A stretch of 27,542 bases of DNA, from assembly GCA_964632365.1 (NCBI GenBank), contig CAZWDR010000028.1:1-27542 (forward strand), given 5' to 3'. A program made the translations under genes and the position numbers. The notes beneath the pieces were generated by a model. It saw nothing but the letters and a program-made list of their open reading frames with translations, was not told the DNA's origin and ran no database searches. This document shows, in pieces, positions 7,775 to 14,555 of this stretch (within the stretch, counting starts at the first letter, position 1; the number at the start of each line of letters is the position of its first letter). The DNA is from ZC4RG30 sp964632365. GTDB taxonomy: Bacteria; Pseudomonadota; Gammaproteobacteria; Steroidobacterales; Steroidobacteraceae.

Positions 7775-8832
7775 CGCGGGGCGGTCTCCACGCCGTCGAT
7801 GGCCGCGCCCGGCGGCGCGTCGACGGCGTAGCCCTTGCGGCGCAGCTTGGCGAGCAGGCCTCCCGGGTCCAGCAGCGTGGCGATGGGCAGCGTGGTGAAG
7901 CTGGTCTCGTGGGCCAGCAGCAGCCAGTCGATGATGCCTTCCTGGTCCTGCGCGAACAGCGCTTCTTCCGTCTCGGCGAGTTGCGCCACCTGCGTGCCTT
8001 CGCCCAGCGCCATGCAGGCCGGCTCTTCGTCCATTGAAGGCAGCCGGCGCAGCGCAGTCAGATCTCCCATCGCCCAGGCTTCGGCGCGGCGCTTCATTTG
8101 CGGTACCTCCCGATCGATGTAGTCCATCACCTCCGCGAGGCACGCGGCTTCCTGTGCCTTCGGGAGCACCGCCAGCTCATCGAGCATGCCCTTCGGATCC
8201 TCGACCGGCAGGCGGAACTCGCGCTGGCGGACCTTCACGCCATGGCGGCGCGCCAGGCGTTCGGCGCTGTTCCAGACAATCGGGTCCTCGGTGAGACCTG
8301 AACGGCGCAGCGCGCGCTGGTACAGCAGCATGGCCGCATACAGGGGACGCGCACGCTCCTTCGCGTCCGGATCCTTGCCGAACCACTGCCGGTGCGCCGC
8401 GTGCCAGCGCGCGTAGAGGTCCGGCGCAAGCACCTCGCGCAGCGTCGACCCGTCGGCGTTGTGGCGCAGCCGCAGCATCTGTCGCAGCAGGCGGAAGCTC
8501 TCGCGCACGCCCAGATCCATGTCCAGCCGGCTGTCCGACTCGCCGAGGATCTCGCCGGAGGCCTTGATGACCTCCTCTGCTTGCCGCTGCCGCCACGTCA
8601 TGCCCCGGGGCATCGGCGAGATGGTCCCCATGATCCACAGCGTGTGGTCGCCGTTCGAGACCTTCCACATCGCAGGTCCGGGCAATTCGCCGCGGACCAG
8701 CACTTCGTCCAGCTCCGGCCGTTCGTCCTGATCCACGGGGGTGGCCGAATGCGCGACGGCGACGATGCACGTCGTCAGCAGCCAGGCCACGATGCAAGGC
8801 GCGCCAGCGCGCGCCATCAGCCGGATGTTCAT
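7771..8832 (-). CDS. TraB/GumN family protein, exported
   Basis: The start ATG (8832) has a good Shine-Dalgarno sequence, ACGGAG at 8839-8844 on the minus strand. The 353-residue product begins with an export signal (PCIVAWLLTTCIVAVAHSA, cleavage likely near AHS-A). It then matches the TraB/GumN (TIKI-like) fold: MWKVSNGDHTLWIMGTISPMP near the start and LLDPGGLLAKLRRKGYAVD near the end. Eukaryotic TIKI members are metal-dependent proteases, but bacterial GumN-like proteins have no settled function. The usual GTxH motif reads GTIS here, so the expected metal-binding His is missing and activity should not be assumed. The stop codon overlaps that of the quinoprotein gene by 4 nt, tail to tail. 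Confidence 0.85.
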   Translation of the reverse strand: MNIRLMARAGAPCIVAWLLTTCIVAVAHSATPVDQDERPELDEVLVRGELPGPAMWKVSNGDHTLWIMGTISPMPRGMTWRQRQAEEVIKASGEILGESDSRLDMDLGVRESFRLLRQMLRLRHNADGSTLREVLAPDLYARWHAAHRQWFGKDPDAKERARPLYAAMLLYQRALRRSGLTEDPIVWNSAERLARRHGVKVRQREFRLPVEDPKGMLDELAVLPKAQEAACLAEVMDYIDREVPQMKRRAEAWAMGDLTALRRLPSMDEEPACMALGEGTQVAQLAETEEALFAQDQEGIIDWLLLAHETSFTTLPIATLLDPGGLLAKLRRKGYAVDAPPGAAIDGVETAPR

Positions 8833-8954
8833 TGGCGACTCCGTTCGTTCGGTCCCGTTGCAGTCCCCCGCGAGGATGCAATCCGTGCCGGTGCGGCATT
8901 ATCCTCGCGCGCAGGACGCGCATTCTCGCGCAGCAGCCGCTCCGCGGCATTGAT

Positions 8955-8968
8955 GGAGAAGACGGTTG
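8955..8968 (+). promoter_or_regulatory. Ribosome binding site and TTG start that set the ampD start
   Basis: GGAG at 8955-8958 sits 7 nt before TTG at 8966. The only nearby ATG (8953) is in another frame. Conserved AmpD sequence begins a few residues in, so the TTG is the natural start. Confidence 0.7.
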
Positions 8969-9577
8969 AGCCTGCGCATCCATGTCGCCACCGGACTGCT
9001 GGAAGGGGTCCGCCAGGTGTTGAGCCCGCATCGCGATCCGCGACCGCCGGGCGTCGAGCCGGACCTGATCGTCGTGCACGGCATCAGCCTGCCGCCGGGC
9101 CAGTTCGGCGATGCCTGGATCGAGCGGCTGTTCACCGGCAACCTGCCGCGCGACGCGCATCCCTATTTCGCCACGATCCAGGGCCGTGTGTCCGCGCACC
9201 TGCTGGTGCGCCGTGATGGGGAGCTGGTGCAGTTCGTGCCGTTCCACCTGCGCGCCTGGCATGCCGGCCGGTCGTGCTACGAGGGCCGCGAGGCCTGCAA
9301 CGATTTTTCGATCGGCATCGAGTTCGAGGGCGCCGACGACGTGCCTTACACCCCCGTGCAATATGCCAGCGGCGGCGCGGTGATCCGCGCACTGCTCGAC
9401 GCCTATCCCGCGCTGGGTCCTGCCCGCATCGCGGGACACAGCGAGATTGCCCCGGGGCGCAAGAGCGACCCGGGCGCGGCCTTCGACTGGTCGGCGCTGC
9501 GGGAACAGCTCGCGCTGGACCAGGCGCCACGCAGCGATGCCGCCCCGCACACTTCGCCGGACCAGGAGACAGATTGA
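8966..9577 (+). CDS. ampD: 1,6-anhydro-N-acetylmuramyl-L-alanine amidase AmpD
   Basis: AmpD is a cytosolic zinc amidase. It removes the peptide from anhydro-muropeptides taken up from the wall, and so also lowers the inducer of ampC-type beta-lactamases. The 203-residue protein has the amidase_2 fold with zinc ligands His38 (IVVHGISLP), His158 and Asp168 (AGHSEIAPGRKSDPG) and the catalytic Glu119 (GIEFEG). Other family marks are VSAHLLVRRDGE and AWHAGRSCYEG. No signal peptide is seen, as expected for AmpD rather than AmiD-type enzymes. The start is TTG with a good Shine-Dalgarno sequence. The stop overlaps the TTG start of the next gene, suggesting coupling. The window also holds anmK, the kinase for the anhydro-sugar released in the same recycling pathway. 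Confidence 0.95.
   Translation: MSLRIHVATGLLEGVRQVLSPHRDPRPPGVEPDLIVVHGISLPPGQFGDAWIERLFTGNLPRDAHPYFATIQGRVSAHLLVRRDGELVQFVPFHLRAWHAGRSCYEGREACNDFSIGIEFEGADDVPYTPVQYASGGAVIRALLDAYPALGPARIAGHSEIAPGRKSDPGAAFDWSALREQLALDQAPRSDAAPHTSPDQETD
9564..9576 (+). promoter_or_regulatory. Ribosome binding site and TTG start coupled to the ampD stop
   Basis: AGGAG at 9564-9568 lies 5 nt before TTG at 9574-9576, whose last two bases share the ampD stop (TTGA). This is the TTG version of the usual ATGA coupling and decides the start of the HisN-like gene. Confidence 0.65.
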
Positions 9578-10353
9578 GCAACATCATCCAGTCGCGCGAG
9601 CTGCGTGCCGCGCTCGCGGCCGCCAGCGCGGCCAACGCAATCATCGCCTCGCTGTATCGCGCCAATGTCGCAGTGGAGCTGAAGTCCGACCGCTCGCCGG
9701 TGACCGAGGCCGACACCCGTGCGGAACAGGCGATCCGCGAGGTGCTGTCCGCGCAGTTCCCGGACTACGGGTTTCTTGGCGAAGAGAGTGGTCGCAGCGG
9801 CAGCGAGACACAGTGCCTGTGGCTGGTGGATCCACTGGACGGCACCAAATCCTTCGTGCGCGACACGCCATTCTTCTCCACGCAGATCGCGCTGGTGCGT
9901 GGGGGCCAGATCGTGCTCGGCGTGTCGGCCGCGGGCGTCTATGGCGAGCTGGCCTGGGCCGAGCGCGGCGGCGGCGCATTCCTCAACGGAGAGCGCATCC
10001 ACGTCAGCGGCATCACGCGCCTGGACGAGGCCATCCTGTCGAGCGGCAACATCAAGTCGCTGGCCGCCGGGCCGCAATGGGGCGCCTTCGGCGCGCTGCT
10101 GCAAAAGGTGAACCGGGTGCGCGGCTATGGCGATTTCGTGCATTACCACCTGCTGGCGCGCGGCGCGCTCGACCTGGTGGTCGAATCGGACGTGAACATC
10201 CTCGACATCGCGGCGCTGTCGGTGATCGTGGCGGAAGCGGGTGGTCGATTCACCGACTTCGCCGGGCAACCGGTTGGCATGGACACCACCACGGTGCTTG
10301 CGAGCAATACGCTGCTGCACGAGACATTGCGCGCGCAGTTGATGGGTGGGTAG
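9574..10353 (+). CDS. Inositol-monophosphatase-fold phosphatase, probably histidinol-phosphatase (HisN-like)
   Basis: The product has 259 residues. The TTG start at 9574 overlaps the ampD stop (TTGA) and has AGGAG at 9564-9568, so I rejected longer versions running into ampD. The lithium-sensitive phosphatase fold is clear: SDRSPVTEADTRAEQ, the metal-binding Glu in GFLGEESGRSG, the core motif WLVDPLDGTKSFVRD, and a C-terminal DILDIAALSVIVAEAGG. The last motif lacks the Trp of the classic WDxAAG of inositol monophosphatases and looks more like the DIAAL version of HisN-type histidinol-phosphatases, as does GALDLVVESD just before it. I therefore lean towards histidinol-phosphate dephosphorylation (histidine synthesis), with inositol-phosphate or 3'-phosphoadenosine (CysQ-type) activity as alternatives. 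No his genes are in the window to decide. Confidence 0.85.
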   Translation: MSNIIQSRELRAALAAASAANAIIASLYRANVAVELKSDRSPVTEADTRAEQAIREVLSAQFPDYGFLGEESGRSGSETQCLWLVDPLDGTKSFVRDTPFFSTQIALVRGGQIVLGVSAAGVYGELAWAERGGGAFLNGERIHVSGITRLDEAILSSGNIKSLAAGPQWGAFGALLQKVNRVRGYGDFVHYHLLARGALDLVVESDVNILDIAALSVIVAEAGGRFTDFAGQPVGMDTTTVLASNTLLHETLRAQLMGG

Positions 10354-10386
10354 GGCCCCGGCTGCGAAGCTGAATCCGGTCGCCTT

Positions 10387-11193
10387 CTAGCGACCCGCCA
10401 TCGCCGACGGATCCCCGGTGGGCGGTGGCGCATGGTCCTGCGCGGCAGGCGGCCCCAGCCATTCCGTCAGCACCGGCTGCAGCGCCTCTGCCCAGACCCG
10501 GTACGCAGGCAGCGCGAGGTGCAGGCCGTCCGCATCCGCCATGCCCGGCCGCAGCACGCCCTGCCCATCCGCGAGTCTCGCCGACAGGTCAATGAAGCGG
10601 ATGCGTTCTCCATCGGCGCGCTGCGCGAGCCGCGCATTCACGTCCCGGATCACCGGCACATAGGCCATGTCGTCGTTGCGCGGCGTGATGCCCATCAGCA
10701 CGATGCGCGCCTGCGGGGCCAGCCTGCGACAGCGTTCGAGGATGGCGTCGATGCCGCGCACCACATCGGCCGCCAGATCCGGCGGCGACTGCCGGGTCAG
10801 CGCGCCGCTGAGGTTGTTCGTGCCGGCCATCACGACGATCACCTTCGGGTTCACGCCGGCGAGCTCGCCCTGGTCCAGCCGCCACAGCATGTTGCCCGTG
10901 GTATCACCGCCCCAGGCGAAGTTCGCGGCGTTCCAGCCGTGGAAGCTCTGCCGCCAGTGCGCCAGCAGCTGCGCGTAGCGCGGCTCCGCGGCGCCCCAGC
11001 GCCGCGTGATCGAATCGCCAATGAAGTAGAGGTCGATGCGCCCGCGCGTGCGCTTGTCGAGCAGCTCGCGGTGCGCCTGCGCGGAATTTGCATCCGTGCG
11101 TGGCAGCGGTGCGTCGGCGGCCGGGGGCTGCGCCGGGAGCGCGTCGTTGCCATACGTCGCGAGGCCCAGCACCGCCATGAGCAGCACGCGCAT
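10387..11193 (-). CDS. SGNH/GDSL-family hydrolase, exported
   Basis: The product has 268 residues from the ATG at 11193. An in-frame ATG at 11208 (MQAQSMRVLL) is equally possible, and neither has a clear Shine-Dalgarno sequence; the open frame running further upstream shadows the neighbouring gene. The N-terminus (MRVLLMAVLGLATYGNDALPA) looks like a signal peptide. The SGNH blocks are complete: block I FIGDSITRRWG with catalytic Ser61, block II Gly in WGGDTTGNMLWR, block III GTNNLSG and block V DGLHLALPAY with the Asp-x-x-His pair. It resembles the platelet-activating-factor acetylhydrolase-like GDSL group, which often acts on acetylated sugars or lipids; the substrate here is unknown. It is divergent from the beta-lactamase-like gene, so two exported serine hydrolases share one intergenic region. 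Confidence 0.87.
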   Translation of the reverse strand: MRVLLMAVLGLATYGNDALPAQPPAADAPLPRTDANSAQAHRELLDKRTRGRIDLYFIGDSITRRWGAAEPRYAQLLAHWRQSFHGWNAANFAWGGDTTGNMLWRLDQGELAGVNPKVIVVMAGTNNLSGALTRQSPPDLAADVVRGIDAILERCRRLAPQARIVLMGITPRNDDMAYVPVIRDVNARLAQRADGERIRFIDLSARLADGQGVLRPGMADADGLHLALPAYRVWAEALQPVLTEWLGPPAAQDHAPPPTGDPSAMAGR

Positions 11194-11379
11194 GGACTGC
11201 GCCTGCATCCGCGCCCGCGGCGGCCGCCGTCGCAGCATCGCGGCGGGACCGGCCGGCGAAAGCCGCGCCACAACGCAATCCGCCCTGAATGCCGCTAGCA
11301 TGATGGCCACAAGAATACGGCAGGCGTGCCCGTCGCGCAGTGGCGCCCGGTCCGTCCGCCTCCGACCCGGGAGCGACAC

Positions 11380-12660
11380 ATGACTGCGATCGACCCACGC
11401 GCCTTCTTCGGGGCGCTGTTGCTGATGGCGATGGCGACCGTTGCGACGGCCGCCGCGCCAGACGGGCTCGCCACCGGCTCGCCCGAGCGGGCGGGTGTGT
11501 CGGCCGAGCGCCTGCAGCGGCTGACCACCGCGCTCGACAGTTACCCGCAACAGGGCCAGCTCGCAGGCAGCGTGGCCTGGGTGGCCCGCAAGGGCCGCAT
11601 CGTCTATCACCGTGCCTTCGGCCAGCGGGACCGCGAGGCCGGCGATGCGATGCGCACCGACAGCATCTTCCGCATCGCCTCGCAGTCGAAGGGCGTGATC
11701 GCCGTGGCCACGCTGATGCTGGTGGAGGAGGGTCGGCTGCTGCTCACCGATCCGCTGGGCAAGTACATCCCCGAGTTCCTCGAGACCACGGTGGCCGTGC
11801 CGCGGGCCGGCGGCGGCTATGACGTGGTGAAGGCGAAGCGTCCGATCACCGTACGCGACCTGTTGCTGCACACCTCCGGCATCGGCTATGGCATGGGCGT
11901 CGCCGCCGATGCCTGGCAGAAGGCCGGCATCCAGAACTACTACCTCTCCGATCGCGATGAGCCCATCACCGCGCTGGCAGCGCGCATGGCCGCGCTGCCG
12001 ATGGATGCGCATCCCGGCGAGCAATGGGTCTACGGCTACAGCTTCGACATCCTCGGCGCGCTGATCGAGCGCGTCAGCGGCCAGCCGCTCGACCGCTTCC
12101 TGCATGAGCGCCTGTTCGCGCCGTTGGGCATGGTCGACACCGCGTTCTTCCTGCCGCCGGAGAAACGCGCGCGGCTCACCGCGGTTTACGGCCGCGACCC
12201 GCAGGGCCGCCTGTTCCGCGCGCCCGACGCCGGCGCGGCGGGCCAGGGTGCCTTCGCCGACGGCCCCCGCCGCACCTTCTCCGGCGGCGCGGGCCTGCTC
12301 TCCACCGCCGCGGACTATGGCCGCTTCCTGCAGATGCTGCTCAACGGCGGCACCTTTGAAGGCCGCCGCTACCTGTCACGCAAGACGATCGAGCTGATGA
12401 CCGCCGATCACCTGAGCCCGCTGGTGTTCCGCCCGGGCGTTGGCGAAGGCCTCGGCTTCTCCGTCGTCACCGATCTCGGGCTGCGGGGCGAGCCGGGGTC
12501 CGTGGGCGAATTCGGCTGGGGCGGCGCGTATCACTCGACGTACTGGGTGGATCCGCAGGAGGAGCTGGTCGTGGTGTATCTGACGCAGCTGAACCCAGCC
12601 GGGGACATCGACGATTTCGGCAAATTACGCGCGTTGGTTTATCAGGCGATCGTGGATTGA
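11380..12660 (+). CDS. Serine hydrolase, beta-lactamase/class C-PBP family (EstB-like)
   Basis: The start ATG at 11380 has CGGGAG at 11368-11373; longer in-frame starts shadow the upstream region. The product has 426 residues and a Sec signal (FFGALLLMAMATVATAAA). It carries the serine beta-lactamase-fold motifs: SxxK as SQSK with nucleophile Ser101 and Lys104, the family element LLLHTSGIGYG, and the second motif Tyr218 in VYGYSFDILGALIE, which has no Asn as in a true YxN motif. GAGLLSTAADYGRFLQMLLNGG and the WGGAYHSTYWVDP end are typical of the EstB/LovD/6-aminohexanoate-hydrolase group. These enzymes are usually esterases or transesterases rather than antibiotic-hydrolysing beta-lactamases. 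The final motif is WGGAYH instead of KTG, which supports the esterase reading. The substrate is unknown. Confidence 0.88.
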   Translation: MTAIDPRAFFGALLLMAMATVATAAAPDGLATGSPERAGVSAERLQRLTTALDSYPQQGQLAGSVAWVARKGRIVYHRAFGQRDREAGDAMRTDSIFRIASQSKGVIAVATLMLVEEGRLLLTDPLGKYIPEFLETTVAVPRAGGGYDVVKAKRPITVRDLLLHTSGIGYGMGVAADAWQKAGIQNYYLSDRDEPITALAARMAALPMDAHPGEQWVYGYSFDILGALIERVSGQPLDRFLHERLFAPLGMVDTAFFLPPEKRARLTAVYGRDPQGRLFRAPDAGAAGQGAFADGPRRTFSGGAGLLSTAADYGRFLQMLLNGGTFEGRRYLSRKTIELMTADHLSPLVFRPGVGEGLGFSVVTDLGLRGEPGSVGEFGWGGAYHSTYWVDPQEELVVVYLTQLNPAGDIDDFGKLRALVYQAIVD

Positions 12661-12695
12661 GTGGGACGGGCCATGTAGGGGCGGGTTGCATGCGG

Positions 12696-12825
12696 GCCGC
12701 GCGGGCGCGGCACGAGCCCCTGACGCGCTGCGGACAGCCGGCGCTCATGCGGCGGCGGAACGTTGGAGGGATTGCTTGTGCGCCGGAACTTGCGCGCCAG
12801 GGGCTCGTACCACACCCGCGCTGCG
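12696..12825 (+). repeat. Structured palindromic element, left copy
   Basis: This copy and the one at 12904-13033 are inverted relative to each other. Its outer arms 12710-12728 and 12792-12810 pair at 17 of 19 positions (cgagcccctg against caggggctcg). Inside, CCGGCGC (12738-12744) can pair with GCGCCGG (12780-12786), leaving a loop with GGCGGCGGAA and GAGGGATTGCT. The preceding bases, around 12675-12690 (tgtaggggcgggttgc), resemble REP palindromes of pseudomonads and xanthomonads. It lies between two convergent genes and codes for nothing I recognise. Confidence 0.75.
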
Positions 12826-12903
12826 GCGTGGAATGTCGCACTACGCGTCCGTGGGTCAGAATGCCGAACGCCTGAAGTCGCGTTGGTCCCGGGCCCGCAC
12901 TAC

Positions 12904-13033
12904 GCAGCGCGGGTGTGCTGTGGGGGCTTGCCGCGCAAGTTTCCGGCGCACGAGCAATCCCTCACACCTTCCGCCGCCATCTGCGCGCCGGCTGTCCGCA
13001 GCGCGGCAAGCCCCCACAGCGCGACCGCGCGGC
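12904..13033 (-). repeat. Structured palindromic element, right copy (inverted)
   Basis: This is the reverse complement of the left copy over about 130 bases. Its core (TGCGGACAGCCGGCGC, GAGGGATTGCT, GTGCGCCGGAA read on the minus strand) is nearly identical to the left core. Its outer arms 12917-12936 and 13001-13020 form a perfect 20-bp stem (GCTGTGGGGGCTTGCCGCGC and its complement). The stem sequence differs from that of the left copy, although pairing is kept. It ends 24 nt from the stop of the spermidine-synthase-like gene. Confidence 0.75.
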
Positions 13034-13056
13034 CTACTACGATTCTTGAACCAACC

Positions 13057-13941
13057 TCACTGATTCAGCAGATTCGCCGGCGAATACTGATCCGTCAAAA
13101 CCCGCGCTGAGGTGTCCCAGTCCTTTTCGGTCCGGAACATCCCCACCACCTGCGACACATCCACGCCATACCCGCGCAGCACGAGTTCATATTGCGCGGC
13201 CCGCGCACGCAGCTGCTCCACGGTGGGCAGGCCCGCCGGGCGCGCGACGATCACGCGGTTGGCGGACTTCAGGTTGTAGAAATTGCCGAACACCGCCGCA
13301 TAGGTGGTGGACTCGTGGTCATAGAGGCGGCTTGAAGAGAAGGTGTTGCCCACCAGCACGCCGCCCGGCGCCAGCAGCGACTTCACCTCCTCGAGGAACT
13401 CCTTCGTCAGCAGGTGCTCGGGAATGTATTCGTGGTCGAAGGCATCGAGCAGGATGGCGTCGTACTTGCGCCCCTCGCGGATCGCGCGCTTCACATAGAC
13501 GCGCCCGTCCACTTCATACACCTTCATCTTCGGATCGTCCTTGAAGCCGAAGTACTGCCGCGCCACGCGCGTGACCGCCGGATCGATCTCCACGGTATCG
13601 ATCTGCGCATCCGGCAGCACCTCGCGCAGCGCCATCGGCAGCGTGCCGCCGCCCAGGCCCACCACCAGCAGCGACTTCGGCGGCGCGGAGGTGGCGAACA
13701 GCAGCCCGCCCATCGCCATGTGTGTGTAGTTCAATGCGAACTCGCGCGGCTTCGCCAGGTTCACGCAGGACTGACGGCCGATGCGGCAATTGCGCGTGAA
13801 GCACATGCAGCGCTCGCCGCGCTCCTCATAGACCAGCACCTCGCGATACAGCGATCGCTCCGAGTGCACCAGCTTCTGCGCCATCGCGGGCGCGGCCAGG
13901 CAGAGCAGGAACAGCGGCAGCAGCCGTGCAGTCAGTCTCAT
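13057..13941 (-). CDS. Spermidine-synthase-like (SAM/dcSAM-binding fold) protein with its own signal sequence
   Basis: The product has 294 residues. The ATG at 13941 overlaps the upstream stop (ATGA) and has AAGGAG at 13948-13953 on the minus strand, 6 nt away, so the start is well supported. The N-terminus MRLTARLLPLFLLCLAAPAMAQ reads as a cleavable signal peptide. Then comes a Cys-rich segment (ERCMCFTRNCRIGRQSCVN) and a Rossmann-type domain: SLLVVGLGGGTLPMAL (motif I), DTVEIDPAVTRVARQYFG (acidic end of beta 2), VDGRVYVKRA, YDAILLDAFDHEYIPEHLLT and GVLVGNTFSSSRLYDHESTTYAAVF. This is the C-terminal half of the 'fused MFS/spermidine synthase' family. True aminopropyltransferase activity is not shown. 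If the signal works, the domain lies in the periplasm, where decarboxylated SAM would not be expected. It is the last gene of the pdxH operon. Confidence 0.85.
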   Translation of the reverse strand: MRLTARLLPLFLLCLAAPAMAQKLVHSERSLYREVLVYEERGERCMCFTRNCRIGRQSCVNLAKPREFALNYTHMAMGGLLFATSAPPKSLLVVGLGGGTLPMALREVLPDAQIDTVEIDPAVTRVARQYFGFKDDPKMKVYEVDGRVYVKRAIREGRKYDAILLDAFDHEYIPEHLLTKEFLEEVKSLLAPGGVLVGNTFSSSRLYDHESTTYAAVFGNFYNLKSANRVIVARPAGLPTVEQLRARAAQYELVLRGYGVDVSQVVGMFRTEKDWDTSARVLTDQYSPANLLNQ

Positions 13942-14555
13942 CTGCGACTCCTTGTCACCACCGCGAGGATGGCCAGGATCCCGGAGATCGAGATCAGCCC
14001 CAGCATGATGGTGTTCACTTCGAACCACAGCACCAGGTAGAACGAGGTCATGATCGTGCCGGCGGCGCTGCCAAAGGTCGACACGAAATACAGCTGGCCG
14101 GCGCGCCGTCCGGAGGTGCGCTCATCATCCACCAGCAGGCGCACGCAATATGGCGACACCATGCCGGAGAAGAACGTCGGCACGAAATAGAGCATCGAGG
14201 CCGCGGCCAGCGACCCGAAGCGCGGGTCGGGAATCGCGATGGCGAGGTTCTCGAGCGTCTCGCGCGACAGCGGCAGCACCGGCAGTGCGGTGATCGCCGC
14301 GACACCCAGCAGCAGCCCGAGCCGCGGCAGGCTGGGATTGCGCTGCGACCAGCGGCCGCCGACCAGATAGCCCAGCGACAGCGCCAGCATGAAGATCGCG
14401 ATCAGCGCGCCCCATACATAGATGCTGCTGCCGAAGTTCGGGGCGAGGATGCGGCCGCCGAGCAGCTCGATGCCCATCACGAAGAAACCGGACCAGAAGG
14501 CCACGATGTAGCACACCGCGACCTGCACGCCGGAGATCAGGGATCGTTCGCTCAA
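13938..14555 (-). CDS. Membrane protein, transmembrane half of the fused MFS/spermidine synthase family
   Basis: The product has 205 residues and several hydrophobic helices: VCYIVAFWSGFFVMGIELLGG, YVWGALIAIFMLALSLGYLVGG, LGLLLGVAAITALPVLPL, the AAASMLYFVPTFFSGMVSPY helix, LYFVSTFGSAAGTIMTSFYLVLW and IMLGLISISGILAILAVV. The GIELLGGRILAPNFGSSIYVWG start and the SPYCVRLL and GSAAGT segments are typical of the membrane part of fused MFS/spermidine synthase proteins. In those the soluble domain is on the same chain; here it is the next gene, joined by an ATGA overlap. The ATG at 14555 likewise overlaps the pdxH stop. The helix count suggests about six passes, half an MFS transporter. The function of the family is not established; the two products probably act together. 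Confidence 0.83.
   Translation of the reverse strand: MSERSLISGVQVAVCYIVAFWSGFFVMGIELLGGRILAPNFGSSIYVWGALIAIFMLALSLGYLVGGRWSQRNPSLPRLGLLLGVAAITALPVLPLSRETLENLAIAIPDPRFGSLAAASMLYFVPTFFSGMVSPYCVRLLVDDERTSGRRAGQLYFVSTFGSAAGTIMTSFYLVLWFEVNTIMLGLISISGILAILAVVTRSRR

Noticed and set aside
11209..12105. Upstream extension of the SGNH hydrolase frame
   Set aside because: It runs antisense to the EstB-like gene with low-complexity composition; the signal peptide begins near 11193-11208.
11380..12660. Antibiotic resistance beta-lactamase
   Set aside because: The KTG triad is absent and the sequence follows the EstB-like esterase group, so a resistance call is not supported.
12696..13033. CRISPR array or insertion sequence
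   Set aside because: There are only two inverted copies, with no regular spacers and no transposase frame.
12657..13110. Small frames across the intergenic repeat
   Set aside because: They are explained by the inverted structured element; none has a recognisable domain or ribosome binding site.
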